A stretch of DNA of 64,000 nt, taken from the NCBI RefSeq assembly GCF_002022665.1, contig NZ_CP019788.1, positions 496,001 through 560,000 on the forward strand, in the 5' to 3' direction. The DNA is from Bartonella sp. JB63 (GTDB taxonomy: Bacteria; Pseudomonadota; Alphaproteobacteria; Rhizobiales; Rhizobiaceae). The notes under the pieces were generated by a model, which saw only the letters and a list, made by a program, of their open reading frames with translations, made no database searches and was not told where the DNA came from. Shown in pieces: positions 10,045 through 21,121 of the stretch. Made by a program: the position numbers and the translations under genes. Numbering within the stretch: position 1 is the stretch's first letter; each line of letters starts with the position of its first letter.

Positions 10045-11403
10045 ATGGTATCAGATATCTTAATTGTTGATGATGAAGCAGATATTCGTGAGCTTGTTGC
10101 TGGTATTTTGGATGATGAAGGTTATGAAACACGTATGGCATGTAACTCTGATGAAGCGTTAGCGCAAATTAGTGAACGTGTTCCAAAGCTGATTTTTTTA
10201 GATATTTGGTTACAAGGGAGCCATCTCGATGGTTTAGCATTGTTGGATGAGATCAAAGTTCAATATCCTTCTCTTCCGGTAGTTATGATTTCTGGCCATG
10301 GTAACATTGAAACAGCTGTTTCTGCTATAAAACGGGGTGCATATGATTTTATTGAAAAACCCTTTAAAGCGAGTCGACTCCTATTGGTTGCAGAACGGAC
10401 TCTTGAAAATTCAAAATTAAAGCGTGAGCTTTCAGAATTACGAGAACGATCAATTGAGATACCTGAATTGCTTGGAACATCTACTGTTATGAAGCATTTG
10501 CGCCAAGTGATAGAAAAAGTAGCTCCTACTAATAGTCGAGTTATGATTGTTGGCCCTTCAGGTGTAGGAAAAGAGATGGTCGCTCGTTCTATTCATGCAC
10601 TTTCAGCACGTTCTAATAATCCATTTGTTACAATAAATGCTTCAACAATTACTGCTGAAAAAATGGAAATAGAGTTATTTGGTAGTGAAATGGAAGGAGG
10701 AGAACGCAAAATTGGTGCGTTAGAAGAAGCTCATGGCGGAATGTTGTATATTGATGAAGTTGCTTGTATGTCACGTGAAACTCAAAATAAGATTCTTCAG
10801 GTGTTAACAAATCAGACATTTGAAAGAGTTGGTGGCACAAAACGTGTAAAAGTAGATGTTCGTGTAATTTCTTCAACAGCGCAAAATCTTGAACGTCTCA
10901 TTGCTAATGGACAATTTAGAGAAGATCTATTTCATCGTCTTTCAGTTGTTCCTATTGCTGTTCCGGCGCTTTCTGCGCGCCGTGAAGATATTCCAGAACT
11001 TGTGCGTTATTTTGTTAAAAAGATATCGCAGCAAGTTGGTATTAAACCTCGTGAAATTAGTGATGACGTTATAACTATTTTGCAAACGCATACTTGGCCA
11101 GGTAATGTGCGGCAGTTACGTAACAATATTGAACGCTTATTGATTCTTGCGCGTGACGATGATGGACCAATAACAAAAGAATTACTTCCTACTGAGGTGA
11201 ATGATTCTATTCTGCATATTCAAATGGATACAGATAAAAATATAATGGATTTACCGTTACGTGAGGCACGTGAATTGTTTGAAAAGAGGTATTTGATGAC
11301 ACAAATTGGGCGCTTAGGTGGCAATATATCACGTACTGCTGAATTTATAGGTATGGAACGCTCAGCTTTGCATCGCAAACTTAAGATGCTTGGGATTTCA
11401 TAG
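10045..11403 (+). CDS. ntrX: Response regulator NtrX
   Basis: The 452-aa partner of NtrY has an N-terminal receiver domain (phospho-acceptor D53 in FLDIW), an AAA+ domain with Walker A GPSGVGKE, and a C-terminal Fis-type helix-turn-helix (GNISRTAEFIGMERSALHRKL). The GAFTGA loop that contacts sigma-54 is absent: the corresponding segment reads LFGSEMEGGERKIGALEEA. This is the known state of several alphaproteobacterial NtrX proteins and implies regulation without classical sigma-54 activation. The gene abuts ntrY and lies 3 bp before trkA. Confidence 0.95.
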   Translation: MVSDILIVDDEADIRELVAGILDDEGYETRMACNSDEALAQISERVPKLIFLDIWLQGSHLDGLALLDEIKVQYPSLPVVMISGHGNIETAVSAIKRGAYDFIEKPFKASRLLLVAERTLENSKLKRELSELRERSIEIPELLGTSTVMKHLRQVIEKVAPTNSRVMIVGPSGVGKEMVARSIHALSARSNNPFVTINASTITAEKMEIELFGSEMEGGERKIGALEEAHGGMLYIDEVACMSRETQNKILQVLTNQTFERVGGTKRVKVDVRVISSTAQNLERLIANGQFREDLFHRLSVVPIAVPALSARREDIPELVRYFVKKISQQVGIKPREISDDVITILQTHTWPGNVRQLRNNIERLLILARDDDGPITKELLPTEVNDSILHIQMDTDKNIMDLPLREARELFEKRYLMTQIGRLGGNISRTAEFIGMERSALHRKLKMLGIS

Positions 11404-11406
11404 ATT

Positions 11407-12783
11407 ATGCGTGTTATTATTTGTGGCGCAGGTCAAGTCGGTTATGGGATAGCAGAGCGTCTTGCTGCAGAGAATCATGATATCACTGTTATTGATACCG
11501 AAGCAAAATTAATTGACAAAATTCGTGATACATTAGATATTAGATGTATCATCGGCCATGGTTCAAGACCTGAAGTTCTTTTGGCTGCAGGTGCTGATGA
11601 AGCCGATATGGTGATCGCAGTAACTTTGTTTGACGAAGTTAATATGGTAGCGTGTCAAGTAGCGCATTCATTGTTCAATATTCCAACTAAAATAGCACGT
11701 ATTCGTTCACAATCATATTTGGAACCACGTTATAAGAATCTTTTTGCAAGAGAGAATATTCCTATTGACGTAGTTATTTCTCCAGAAGTTGAGGTTGGGG
11801 AAATGGTAATGCGTCGTATTACTTTGCCTGGAGCTATAGATGTTCTTTATTTTTGTAATGATGCTGTTGTTGCATTAGCTTTGGAATGTATGGAGGATTG
11901 CCCGGTTATTAATACGCCTTTAAAGCAATTAACAGAACTTTTTCCTGATTTGCAGACAACAGTTACTGCTATTAAACGTGGTTCAGAATTATTGATAGCA
12001 CATTCAGATACACAATTACGCGTTGGTGATATCACTTATCTTGTTTCTTCTCGTGATCAAGTACGTCGTGCACTTAGAATTTTTGGTCATAAAGAACAAG
12101 AAGCACATCGTATCATTATTGCAGGCGGTGGTCACATTGGTCTTTATGTCGCTCAGGCTATTGAAAAGCGATTGCATAAATTGAAGTTAAAAATTATAGA
12201 AACGGATAAAGAAAGAGCACTAACGATTGCTGATCAGCTAGAAAAAACAGCTATTTTATATGGCAATGTGTTAGATCCAATTATTCTTCAAGAAGCTGGC
12301 ATTGGTCAAGCTGATTTAATGATTACATTAACCAACCAAGATCAGGTGAATCTCTTAAGTGCTATTATAGCTAAAAGACTAGGATGCAAGGCCAATATGG
12401 TGTTGATTAATAATGTGGCTTATCAAGAGTTTAGTCGTACGGTTGGTGTGGATGCATATTTTAATCCTCGGAGTGTAACTGTATCAAAAATTTTACAACA
12501 AATGCGTCGTGGACGTATTCGTGCTGTACATTCTGTATTTAATGGTGCTGCGGAAATTATTGAAGCTGAAGCAATGCAAACATCTTCATTAGTTGGCAAA
12601 CCGTTGAAAGAGCTTAATTTACCAGAAGGTTTGAGGATTAGCGCTATTTATCGTAATGAGACAATAATACAACTTTTAGGGGATACACGTATTTTGCCTG
12701 GTGATCGAATAGTAATTTTTGCTCTTGCTGATAGTGTACGTGATGTTGAGCAATTATTTCGTGTAAGTTTGGAATATTTTTGA
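11407..12783 (+). CDS. trkA: Trk potassium uptake peripheral NAD-binding protein TrkA
   Basis: TrkA gates the Trk potassium channel on the cytoplasmic face in response to nucleotides. The 458-aa protein has two RCK units: the first starts with CGAGQVGYGIAERL and the second with IIIAGGGHIGLYVAQAIEK, each followed by a TrkA-C domain. The length matches the family. It directly follows ntrX, as is common in Rhizobiales. A sugar transferase gene follows 10 bp downstream. Confidence 0.95.
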   Translation: MRVIICGAGQVGYGIAERLAAENHDITVIDTEAKLIDKIRDTLDIRCIIGHGSRPEVLLAAGADEADMVIAVTLFDEVNMVACQVAHSLFNIPTKIARIRSQSYLEPRYKNLFARENIPIDVVISPEVEVGEMVMRRITLPGAIDVLYFCNDAVVALALECMEDCPVINTPLKQLTELFPDLQTTVTAIKRGSELLIAHSDTQLRVGDITYLVSSRDQVRRALRIFGHKEQEAHRIIIAGGGHIGLYVAQAIEKRLHKLKLKIIETDKERALTIADQLEKTAILYGNVLDPIILQEAGIGQADLMITLTNQDQVNLLSAIIAKRLGCKANMVLINNVAYQEFSRTVGVDAYFNPRSVTVSKILQQMRRGRIRAVHSVFNGAAEIIEAEAMQTSSLVGKPLKELNLPEGLRISAIYRNETIIQLLGDTRILPGDRIVIFALADSVRDVEQLFRVSLEYF

Positions 12784-12793
12784 TATATTATCT

Positions 12794-13597
12794 ATGGATA
12801 TTTGTACTTTTTGGTATGGAAAACAATTAAGACAAGTTGATTGGTTGTGTTTGGCATCGATGGTTAAAACTGGTCAGCGTGTTAAGCTTTTTAGCTATGA
12901 GAAAGTAGAAATACCTGTTGGTGTTGAATTGCATGAAGCCGAATCAATTTTGCCACGTTCAATATTTTATCGCCTTGATCCCAATTTCCCTAGTTATGAA
13001 CCTAGCCGTACAATTGTTCAATTTTCAGATCTTTTTCGTATTATGTTGATGAAATATCAAAAAGGAGTTTGGTTAGACACGGATGTTTACCTTGTTAAAC
13101 AGTTTCATCCAAAAGTAGATCAAGTTTGGTTAGCAAAAGAAAATACTGCAAGAGTAGGGGTTTCTGCGCTTTATTTACCACCTGATAATCCTATTATAAA
13201 GGCATTTGATGATTATTTGGCGAGTACAGAGATTATTCCTGATTGGCTAGGTTTTAAACGCCGTGTTTGGATACCATTTTGGTTAAGAAGAAGAAAATTG
13301 CCGGTTTTACCAGGAAGGATTGGGATTACTATATTTGGTAATGACGGTATCTCACGGTTAGCCAAACGATATGGTTTTTTTCATGAAGCAAAGGAGAAAA
13401 AAACTTTTTATTACTGGACGGGGCGAAAAGCTGAAAGAATTTTTGATCCAGCTTTTGGTGTTGAGCCGATAAAAGATTCATGCTTTATAGGGTTTCATAT
13501 CCACAGAAAGGAAAAAACAACTCAGAAACCTCAAGAAGGAAGCTTTTATCATTGGGCAGTATCACGTATTCCTGGTGCTCAGAAATTATTTGAGTAG
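12794..13597 (+). CDS. DXD-motif glycosyltransferase-like protein
   Basis: The 267-aa protein resembles the 'glycosyltransferase sugar-binding region containing DXD motif' family. The key evidence is FSDLFRIMLMKYQKGVWLDTDVY, where DTD is the nucleotide-sugar/metal-binding DXD motif. Such enzymes transfer sugars to surface glycans in capsule or lipooligosaccharide pathways; donor and acceptor cannot be inferred here. No signal peptide or obvious transmembrane helix is seen. It follows trkA by 10 bp and may be transcribed with the ntrYX-trkA operon. An N-terminal region with FWYGKQL and a Trp-rich central part (DWLGFKRRVWIPFWLRRR) is otherwise unfamiliar. Confidence 0.75.
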   Translation: MDICTFWYGKQLRQVDWLCLASMVKTGQRVKLFSYEKVEIPVGVELHEAESILPRSIFYRLDPNFPSYEPSRTIVQFSDLFRIMLMKYQKGVWLDTDVYLVKQFHPKVDQVWLAKENTARVGVSALYLPPDNPIIKAFDDYLASTEIIPDWLGFKRRVWIPFWLRRRKLPVLPGRIGITIFGNDGISRLAKRYGFFHEAKEKKTFYYWTGRKAERIFDPAFGVEPIKDSCFIGFHIHRKEKTTQKPQEGSFYHWAVSRIPGAQKLFE

Positions 13598-13742
13598 GAA
13601 TTATTGTCGTCATTTTAAATATTAGAATTTTAATCTTACTGAAACATAATTGATTGTGACTTGCGTAAGAGAGTGTTGTTAGCCTATTGATAGGCTATTG
13701 AATACATAAATGGCGATTCTTGTTATTGATGAAAGTGAAGAT

Positions 13743-14375
13743 ATGAGCGATCCAATAAAAACAGCTTTAAGTTTAGTTCCTATGGTTGTTGAGCAAACCA
13801 ATCGTGGTGAACGAGCTTATGATATTTTTTCTCGTCTCTTAAAGGAGCGAATTATTTTCATTAATGGTCCTGTTGAAGATAATATGGCAATGCTTGTTTG
13901 CGCACAGTTGCTTTTTTTGGAAGCGGAGAATCCTAAAAAAGAAATTAATCTTTATATTAATTCACCAGGTGGTGTGGTGACATCTGGTATGGCGATTTAT
14001 GATACTATGCAATTTATTCGTCCTTCTGTTTCTACTTTATGTATGGGGCAGGCAGCATCTATGGGATCATTACTCTTAACAGCTGGAGCAACAGGTCGTC
14101 GTTTTGCTTTACCAAATGCTCGTATCATGGTGCACCAACCTTCTGGTGGTTTTCAAGGACAAGCTTCAGATATTGAACGCCATGCGCAAGATATTATAAA
14201 GATGAAACGACGTTTGAATGAAATTTATGTTCAACATACAGGGCAGAGTTATGAGGTTATTGAAAAGACCCTTGATCGCGATCATTTTATGACAGCAGAA
14301 GAATCCAAACAATTTGGTTTGATTGATGATGTTATACAATATCGTGTAGAAACTGAAAAAGAAGAAAAAGATTAA
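13743..14375 (+). CDS. clpP: ATP-dependent Clp protease proteolytic subunit
   Basis: ClpP is the serine-protease chamber used with the ClpX unfoldase encoded next door. From ATG 13743 the product is 210 aa, begins [10 protein letters not shown] and carries the catalytic S106 (GQAASMG), H131 (MVHQPSGG) and an Asp in the FGLIDDV region. An in-frame ATG at 13710 would add 11 residues; I prefer 13743 because MSDPIK starts and about 210 aa are typical for rhizobial ClpP. The 195-bp gap to clpX probably contains a promoter. Confidence 0.95.
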   Translation: MSDPIKTALSLVPMVVEQTNRGERAYDIFSRLLKERIIFINGPVEDNMAMLVCAQLLFLEAENPKKEINLYINSPGGVVTSGMAIYDTMQFIRPSVSTLCMGQAASMGSLLLTAGATGRRFALPNARIMVHQPSGGFQGQASDIERHAQDIIKMKRRLNEIYVQHTGQSYEVIEKTLDRDHFMTAEESKQFGLIDDVIQYRVETEKEEKD

Positions 14376-14570
14376 GAGTTTTTTATAGAGAAGGTAGTTA
14401 TTTGTGAGGCGCATAAGAATTGCCATTAAAATAGCTATTTTTAAAAATACGATCTTGCAGACTTATAAAGCAAATTACCTAAAGATATTATGTATGTTTT
14501 TAATTGTAGTTAAGAAAAATTATCTTTAAATAGATAAAATATTCGTATATCGCAGTGAAAGGAAAGTGAA

Positions 14571-15845
14571 ATGAGCAAAACTAGTAATAGCGAGAGCGAA
14601 TCGAAGAATACTCTCTATTGCTCATTCTGCGGCAAAAGCCAGCATGAAGTGCGTAAGCTTATTGCAGGGCCTACCGTATTTATCTGCGATGAGTGCGTAG
14701 AGCTTTGTATGGATATTATTAGGGAAGAAAATAAATCTTCTGGGGTTAAAGCGCGTGATGGTGTTCCTACTCCACAGGAAATTCTAACAGTTCTTGATGA
14801 TTATGTTATTGGCCAACGGCACGCGAAGCGTGTTCTTTCTGTCGCTGTTCATAATCATTATAAACGGCTTGCGCATCAGTCTAAGAGCAATGATGTTGAA
14901 TTAGCAAAATCAAATATTCTTCTTGTTGGGCCGACAGGATGCGGTAAAACATATTTGGCACAAACATTGGCACGTATTATTGATGTGCCTTTTACTATGG
15001 CAGATGCAACGACTTTAACTGAAGCCGGCTATGTTGGTGAAGACGTTGAAAATATTATTTTGAAACTCCTTCAGTCTGCTGATTATAATGTTGAGCGTGC
15101 GCAACGTGGTATTGTATATATTGATGAAGTTGATAAAATTTCTCGTAAAGCTGATAATCCTTCAATTACAAGGGATGTTTCTGGTGAAGGTGTTCAACAA
15201 GCGCTGTTAAAGATTATGGAAGGGACAATAGCTTCTGTTCCTCCGCAAGGGGGACGTAAGCATCCACAGCAAGAATTTCTTCAAGTTGATACAACAAATA
15301 TTTTGTTTATTTGTGGGGGTGCTTTTGCTGGTTTAGAGAGAATTATTTCAGGACGCGGTGAAAAAACTTCTATCGGTTTTTCCGCTGCTGTTAAGGCTCC
15401 TGACGAGCGTCGTGTTGGTGAGATTTTTCGTGATTTAGAACCTGAAGACCTTATTAAATTTGGTTTAATACCAGAATTTATTGGTCGTCTTCCTGTTATA
15501 GCTACTTTAGAAGATTTAGATATTTGTGCGCTTGTTCAAATTTTATCACAACCAAAAAATGCATTAGTTAAGCAGTATCAGCGTCTTTTCGAGATGGAAA
15601 ATGTTCAGTTAGTATTTCATGAAGATGCTTTACGTGTTATTGCTAAAAAGGCTATTGAACGTAAAACTGGTGCACGTGGTTTACGTTCTATTATGGAGAG
15701 GATACTTCTTGATACTATGTTTGAATTACCAGCTCTTGTTGGTGTTCAAGAAGTGGTGATTTCCAGTGATGTAGTTGAAGGTAAAGCTTGTCCTCTTTAC
15801 ATTTATTCAGATCATGCAGAAAATAAAGAAAACGTATCAGCATAA
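14571..15845 (+). CDS. clpX: ATP-dependent Clp protease ATP-binding subunit ClpX
   Basis: ClpX is a AAA+ unfoldase that selects tagged substrates and feeds them to ClpP. The 424-aa protein has the N-terminal zinc finger ([16 protein letters not shown]), Walker A GPTGCGKT, Walker B VYIDEVDK, and the GYVGEDVE and [11 protein letters not shown] sensor segments. The ATG follows AAGGAAAG. Length and gene order (clpP-clpX-lon-hupB) are standard for Rhizobiales. Confidence 0.97.
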   Translation: MSKTSNSESESKNTLYCSFCGKSQHEVRKLIAGPTVFICDECVELCMDIIREENKSSGVKARDGVPTPQEILTVLDDYVIGQRHAKRVLSVAVHNHYKRLAHQSKSNDVELAKSNILLVGPTGCGKTYLAQTLARIIDVPFTMADATTLTEAGYVGEDVENIILKLLQSADYNVERAQRGIVYIDEVDKISRKADNPSITRDVSGEGVQQALLKIMEGTIASVPPQGGRKHPQQEFLQVDTTNILFICGGAFAGLERIISGRGEKTSIGFSAAVKAPDERRVGEIFRDLEPEDLIKFGLIPEFIGRLPVIATLEDLDICALVQILSQPKNALVKQYQRLFEMENVQLVFHEDALRVIAKKAIERKTGARGLRSIMERILLDTMFELPALVGVQEVVISSDVVEGKACPLYIYSDHAENKENVSA

Positions 15846-16019
15846 TTTACAGTATACATTTAGCTATTCGTGTTATTTTAGCATAAATATTTTGAGGTAT
15901 GATAGCATAATTACTTGATTTATTAATCCATAGTTATCACTTCTATTTATTGTAGAGAGTTGTCTTTTTAAAGAGTGGCTTGTATTGTAGGCGAATCAGA
16001 GGCTCTAGAAAGGAAAAAT

Positions 16020-18443
16020 ATGCAATATATTGATGAAAAGACAGGCAAGGAAATAGAAGAGTTTTATGCTATTTTACCGCTTCGTGATATTGTTGTTTTT
16101 CCACATATCATTGTTCCACTTTTTGTAGGCCGAGAAAAGTCGATTTGTGCTCTTGAAAAGACAATGGTAATGGATAGACAAATATTACTGGTTACGCAAA
16201 AAAATGCTTCTGATGACGATCCAACCTCGGAAGGTATTTATGATGTTGGCACTCTTGCTAAGATTCTTCAACTTCTGAAGCTTCCTGATGGAACTGTAAA
16301 AGTTTTGGTTGAGGGTACCGCGCGTGCAAAAATTAACCAATTTATTGAGAATGATGATTATCTTCAAGCTTATGTGACTATCACAGAGGAAATTAGGGGC
16401 GATGATGTTGAAATCAAAGCTCTTTCTCGATCGGTGATCTCTTATTTTGAAAATTATGTAAAACTAAATAAAAAAATTTCTCCTGAGGTTGTCAGTGCTA
16501 TTAGTCAGATTGATGATCCTTCCAAACTTGCTGATACTATTGCGTCACATTTAGTTATTAAACTTGCAGAAAAACAGGAAATATTGGCCCTATTACCTGT
16601 ACGTAATCGTCTTGAGCGCGTACTTTCTTTTATGGAAGGAGAAATTTCTGTTTTGCAAGTTGAGAAGCGTATTCGTTCACATGTCAAACGGCAGATGGAA
16701 AAGAATCAACGGGAATATTATCTTAATGAGCAGTTGAAGGCTATTCAAAAAGAATTGGGTGCAGGTGATGAGGGGCAGGATGAACTATCTGAGTTAGAAG
16801 AACGTATCAAAAAAACTAAGCTTTCAAAAGAAGCACGAGAAAAAGCTGGATCAGAACTCAGAAAATTACGTAATATGTCTCCCATGTCTGCAGAAGCAAC
16901 AGTTGTACGTAATTATCTTGATTGGCTTCTAGCTATTCCTTGGGGTAAAAAATCAAAAGTTAAAAATGATCTTAATTTTGCTGAAAAAGTCATGGATAAT
17001 GAGCATTTTGGTCTTGAAAAAGTCAAAGAGCGAATCATCGAATATCTAGCAGTGCAAAGCAGATCATCGAGAATACGAGGTCCTATTATCTGTTTGTTAG
17101 GCCCTCCTGGTGTTGGAAAGACATCACTTGCGCGTTCTATTGCAAAAGCAACAGGTCGCGAATATGTTCGTATCTCATTGGGAGGTGTTCGTGATGAAGC
17201 AGAAATTCGTGGGCATCGTCGGACTTATATTGGTTCTATGCCGGGAAAAATTATTCAGTCTATGAAAAAAGCTAAAAAGTCTAATCCGCTTTTTTTGCTT
17301 GATGAAATTGATAAAATGGGACAGGATTTTCGTGGAGATCCTTCATCAGCTTTGTTAGAAGTTCTTGATCCTGAACAAAATGGCACATTTATCGATCATT
17401 ATTTAGAAGTAGAATATGATCTTTCTGATGTTATGTTTATTACGACTTCTAATACACTGAATATTCCAGGTCCATTAATGGATAGGATGGAAATCATTCG
17501 TATTGCTGGTTATACTGAGTGTGAGAAGATGGAGATTGTTAAGCGGCACCTTTTACCAAAAGCATTAAAGGATCATGCTCTTTCTAAAAAAGAATTAAGT
17601 ATTTCTGATGATGCAATAAGATCAATTATTCAATTTTATACGCGTGAGGCTGGTGTCCGAAATCTTGAGCGTGAATTGATGAAAATAGCGCGTAAATCAG
17701 TTACAAAAATTCTTAAAACTAATCAAAAATCTGTAGAGATTGGGAAGTATAATATTAATGATTTTCTAGGTGTTAAGCGTTATCGCTTTGGACAAGTTGA
17801 TGGTGAAAATCAGATTGGTGTTGTGACGGGGCTTGCTTGGACTGAAGTAGGTGGAGAATTGCTGACCATTGAAGGTGTTATGATGCCAGGTAAAGGTAAA
17901 ATGACTGTGACTGGAAATTTGCGTGATATTATGAAAGAATCAATTTCTGCTGCGGCTTCTTATGTGCGTTTCCGTGCTGTTGATTTTGGTATTGAGCCTC
18001 CATTTTTTGACAAGCGTGATATTCATGTTCATGTTCCAGAAGGTGCTACACCAAAAGATGGTCCATCAGCTGGAATTGCAATGGTAACAGCAATTGTTTC
18101 AGTATTAACAGGAATACCTGTTTATAAGGATGTTGCTATGACTGGTGAAATCACTTTGCGTGGATGTGTTTTACCGATTGGTGGATTAAAAGAAAAATTG
18201 CTTGCAGCTCTTCGAGGGGGAATCAAGAAAGTACTTATTCCTGAAGAAAACGCAAAAGATCTAGTTGATATTCCTGATGATGTCAAAAATAATATGGAAA
18301 TTATTCCAGTGACTCATATAAGTGAAGTTATTAAACATGCTTTGGTTCGTTTTCCTGAGGCTATTAAATGGACAGAGCCTTCCATAATATCTGAAACTGT
18401 TAAAACAGAAAGCGATAATGAGGGCATTTTGATTGCGCACTGA
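16020..18443 (+). CDS. lon: ATP-dependent protease Lon
   Basis: Lon is a hexameric AAA+ serine protease for damaged and regulatory proteins. From ATG 16020 it is 807 aa with an N-terminal LON substrate domain ([14 protein letters not shown]), Walker A GPPGVGKT, and the Ser-Lys dyad protease domain with [15 protein letters not shown] at 15975 would add 15 residues ([14 protein letters not shown]). I chose ATG 16020 because AAAGGAAAA sits at the right distance and the extension has no family counterpart that I recognise. hupB follows after 231 bp. Confidence 0.96.
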   Translation: MQYIDEKTGKEIEEFYAILPLRDIVVFPHIIVPLFVGREKSICALEKTMVMDRQILLVTQKNASDDDPTSEGIYDVGTLAKILQLLKLPDGTVKVLVEGTARAKINQFIENDDYLQAYVTITEEIRGDDVEIKALSRSVISYFENYVKLNKKISPEVVSAISQIDDPSKLADTIASHLVIKLAEKQEILALLPVRNRLERVLSFMEGEISVLQVEKRIRSHVKRQMEKNQREYYLNEQLKAIQKELGAGDEGQDELSELEERIKKTKLSKEAREKAGSELRKLRNMSPMSAEATVVRNYLDWLLAIPWGKKSKVKNDLNFAEKVMDNEHFGLEKVKERIIEYLAVQSRSSRIRGPIICLLGPPGVGKTSLARSIAKATGREYVRISLGGVRDEAEIRGHRRTYIGSMPGKIIQSMKKAKKSNPLFLLDEIDKMGQDFRGDPSSALLEVLDPEQNGTFIDHYLEVEYDLSDVMFITTSNTLNIPGPLMDRMEIIRIAGYTECEKMEIVKRHLLPKALKDHALSKKELSISDDAIRSIIQFYTREAGVRNLERELMKIARKSVTKILKTNQKSVEIGKYNINDFLGVKRYRFGQVDGENQIGVVTGLAWTEVGGELLTIEGVMMPGKGKMTVTGNLRDIMKESISAAASYVRFRAVDFGIEPPFFDKRDIHVHVPEGATPKDGPSAGIAMVTAIVSVLTGIPVYKDVAMTGEITLRGCVLPIGGLKEKLLAALRGGIKKVLIPEENAKDLVDIPDDVKNNMEIIPVTHISEVIKHALVRFPEAIKWTEPSIISETVKTESDNEGILIAH

Positions 18444-18674
18444 TTCACATTGTAAGCTATGATTATGCTATAAAAAGCAAATGAAAGCGGTTTTTTGTCT
18501 GTAATTTTGTTTATTTTAGAGAAACAATAAAAAAATTCCGTGAATAACTGCAATTATTTCTAAAAAACAATGCTGTGAGGAAAAATAACACTTCTGTTTC
18601 CTGTACTTTTCAATAGAATTACTCATAGTCGGTTAAATTTTATTACCCGGCAATATAGGGAAAGGAAATATTCA

Positions 18675-18953
18675 ATGAATAAAAGTGAATTGGTTAATTC
18701 GGTTGCTGAAAAAGCAGGTATCTCAAAAGCTCAGGCTGGTGCTTCTGTTGATGCTTTTATTGCTTCTGTTACAGAGGCTTTAGCTTCAGGAGGTGATGTT
18801 CGTCTTCCAGGTTTTGGTTCTTTTGAAGTTTCTCATCGTGCTGCTACAAAAGGGCGAAATCCTTCAACGGGTGCTGAAATCACTATTCCTGCGCGTTCTG
18901 TGCCTAAATTCTCTGCAGGAAAAGGTCTTAAAGAAGCCGTTAATAACAAATAG
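18675..18953 (+). CDS. hupB: DNA-binding protein HU
   Basis: HU is a small nucleoid protein that bends DNA. The 92-aa product has the full HU fold: a helical N terminus ([21 protein letters not shown]), the [12 protein letters not shown] strand and the DNA-gripping arm with [14 protein letters not shown] and VPKFSAGK. It begins after GGGAAAGGAAA and is followed within 25 bp by a strong intrinsic terminator, so it ends the clp-lon-hup cluster. Confidence 0.97.
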   Translation: MNKSELVNSVAEKAGISKAQAGASVDAFIASVTEALASGGDVRLPGFGSFEVSHRAATKGRNPSTGAEITIPARSVPKFSAGKGLKEAVNNK

Positions 18954-18975
18954 TTCAGATTACTTTTTTAAAAAC

Positions 18976-19001
18976 CCGGTTTATTTATAAACCGGTTTTT
19001 T
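18976..19001 (+). terminator. Rho-independent terminator of hupB
   Basis: A perfect 8-bp stem (CCGGTTTA / TAAACCGG, 18976-18983 and 18988-18995) with a 4-nt loop is followed by a T run, 23 bp after the hupB stop. Confidence 0.9.
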
Positions 19002-19336
19002 CAAAAAAAATTCTATAAATTACTTTTGCGTAAAATTTTTTAACATAATAACTTTAATAATGTTAAGGCTATTATGTTTTTTTAGAAGTATCTAAAAATA
19101 ATCAATATAAGATGTGCCTTAAAATTTTTTTATATATAAAAGCGAAGATATTTCTATTTGCGCTATGTTTGTTATTGATATGGGTAAGAGCATCTAACTT
19201 TCTTTTTTATCTCAAAAGAATGATATATATCGTTAATAAAATTGATAATCTTAAACTGTTTTTTAGCAATAATTAAAATTATTTTAATAGCTCAAAAGTG
19301 GATTAACGAGTATTATATCGTAACCAAATACAACGA
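19002..19336. other. Intergenic spacer, no gene seen
   Basis: This 335-bp, strongly AT-rich stretch lies between the hupB terminator and the 3' end of the convergent trmFO. I find no open frame with coding character, no tRNA-like fold and no clear repeat. Confidence 0.6.
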
Positions 19337-20722
19337 TTAAGCTGAGTTATTCTTTAGCCATTGAATACAATCATTTAAAGCTCGTGTAATTATAGCATGT
19401 TTTTTTTCTTTACTTGGTAAGCGTTTTTCTACATGATTAGTGGAAATAATAGGTGGGAAAAGTCCAAAATTGATATTCATTGGCTGGAACGATTTTTTTC
19501 CTGTTTCTTGAGTAGCAATATGTCCACCAGTAATATGGTTTAAGAGAGCTCCAAATGCTGTAGTTTTTGGTGGTAGAGGAGGGCAGGTGTGATTATATTC
19601 AGCAGCAGCAAAACATCCTGCGAGCAGTCCTATTGCTGCTGATTCTATGTAGCCTTCACAGCCTGTAATTTGTCCAGCAAAACGCAGGTGTGGTTTTTGT
19701 TTTAAACGAAGACTTTCATCAAGAAGGATTGGTGAATTAAGATAAGTATTGCGATGAAGACCTCCAAGGCGCGCAAATTCTGCTTTTTCAAGACCAGGAA
19801 TCATTCTAAAGATACGTGTTTGCTCACTATATTTAAGTTTTGTTTGAAAGCCAACCATATTGTAAAGTTTACCGAGTTTGTTGTCTTGACGTAACTGTAT
19901 AACAGCATAGGGTTTAATTGTAGGATGATGGGCATTGGTCAGTCCTATAGGTTTCATAGGGCCATGTCTCAGAGTTTCAAGCCCACGTTCAGCCATGACC
20001 TCAATTGGTAAGCATCCATCGAAATAGGATATATTTTCAAATTCACGGAATTCTACTTTTTCTCCATTTATCAATGCTTGAACAAAAATTTTATATTGTT
20101 CTTGATTAAGAGGACAATTAAGGTAATCTTTTCCTGTTCCTTCGGGACCAATTTTGTCATATCGAGATTGGTACCAACAAATGTCCATATTAATACTGTC
20201 AGTGTAAATGATAGGTGCAATAGCATCAAAAAAAGAAAGCGCTTCTGCTCCAGTTATTGCTTGTATTGCTTGAGCAAATTCTGGTGAGGTCAGAGGACCA
20301 GTTGCAATAATAACATTATGCCAGTCTTCAGGAATTTCGTGAATTTCTCCGCGTTTTATAGTTATAAAGGGGTGATTTTCAAGTGTTTCAGTAACAGTTT
20401 TTGAGAATTCATCACGGTCAACGGCAAGTGCATCTCCGGCTGGCACTTTATTAATATCTGCGGCCTTCATAATTAAGGATTTAGCTAATCGCATTTCGGC
20501 ATGTAAAAGTCCTACAGCATTTTTTGATGCATCATCTGAACGAAATGAATTTGAACAGACCAGTTCTGCAAGCTTATCTGTTTTATGAGCATCAGATTTT
20601 CTTTTTGGACGCATTTCATGCAAGATAACGGGAATTCCCAATTGAGCAATTTGCCAACTTGCTTCACTACCTGCAAGACCACCACCAATAATATGGATTG
20701 GAGTTTTCAATTTATTTGACAT
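19337..20722 (-). CDS. trmFO: Folate-dependent tRNA (uracil-54-C5) methyltransferase TrmFO
   Basis: TrmFO uses methylene-THF and FADH2 to make ribothymidine at tRNA position 54. The 461-aa flavoprotein has the N-terminal FAD-binding [14 protein letters not shown] motif, the conserved [12 protein letters not shown] segment with the catalytic-type cysteine, and the C-terminal [16 protein letters not shown] motif of the GidA/TrmFO superfamily. The size is typical. It is transcribed toward hupB; its upstream region (about 180 bp) faces tRNA-Leu. Confidence 0.95.
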   Translation of the reverse strand: MSNKLKTPIHIIGGGLAGSEASWQIAQLGIPVILHEMRPKRKSDAHKTDKLAELVCSNSFRSDDASKNAVGLLHAEMRLAKSLIMKAADINKVPAGDALAVDRDEFSKTVTETLENHPFITIKRGEIHEIPEDWHNVIIATGPLTSPEFAQAIQAITGAEALSFFDAIAPIIYTDSINMDICWYQSRYDKIGPEGTGKDYLNCPLNQEQYKIFVQALINGEKVEFREFENISYFDGCLPIEVMAERGLETLRHGPMKPIGLTNAHHPTIKPYAVIQLRQDNKLGKLYNMVGFQTKLKYSEQTRIFRMIPGLEKAEFARLGGLHRNTYLNSPILLDESLRLKQKPHLRFAGQITGCEGYIESAAIGLLAGCFAAAEYNHTCPPLPPKTTAFGALLNHITGGHIATQETGKKSFQPMNINFGLFPPIISTNHVEKRLPSKEKKHAIITRALNDCIQWLKNNSA

Positions 20723-20904
20723 GACTTATTTTTAGCGGAAAGAGCACTTTCTGAAAAGGATGAATTTTAGCTTATCTTATAAATTTATAAAAAGAATTGT
20801 ATTTTGGGTTAATAAAAGATACCTATCTGCTTTTTTTCTTTAATTGCTTGGAATTGAATGCTATAGAAACCGCGCTTACGTGAAGTTTTGGTTTATAAGT
20901 TTTA

Positions 20905-20987
20905 GCGGATGTGGCGAAATTGGTAGACGCACCAGATTTAGGTTCTGGCGGGAGACCTTGGGGGTTCGAGTCCCTCCATCCGCACCA
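20905..20987 (+). tRNA. tRNA-Leu (anticodon TAG)
   Basis: The acceptor stem GCGGATG pairs with CATCCGC and is followed by ACCA, encoded in the gene. The anticodon arm has stem CCAGA/TCTGG around loop TTTAGGT, giving anticodon TAG. The T arm contains GGTTCGAGTCC and there is a variable arm as expected for a class II tRNA. No integrase or att-like repeat lies beside it. Confidence 0.95.
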
Positions 20988-21121
20988 AGTGATTGCTTTA
21001 AATGCTACGGATGTCTGTATATTAAGAGGTCCGTTTATCTAGATTTAACACTCAAGTGTTAGAATTATAATTGTTATCGGAGTAGGTTTATCCGTCTCCT
21101 CAGAGAAATAAAGGTTGTTCG

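Noticed and set aside
13710..13742. Longer ClpP start at ATG 13710
   Set aside because: The 11 extra residues have no counterpart in typical rhizobial ClpP, which starts MSDPIK; not formally excluded.
15975..16019. Longer Lon start at GTG 15975
   Set aside because: ATG 16020 has a better-placed ribosome-binding site and gives the usual length.
20905..21121. tRNA-Leu as island attachment site
   Set aside because: The T4SS island starts 4 kb away, no integrase is present and no direct repeat of the tRNA 3' end was seen.
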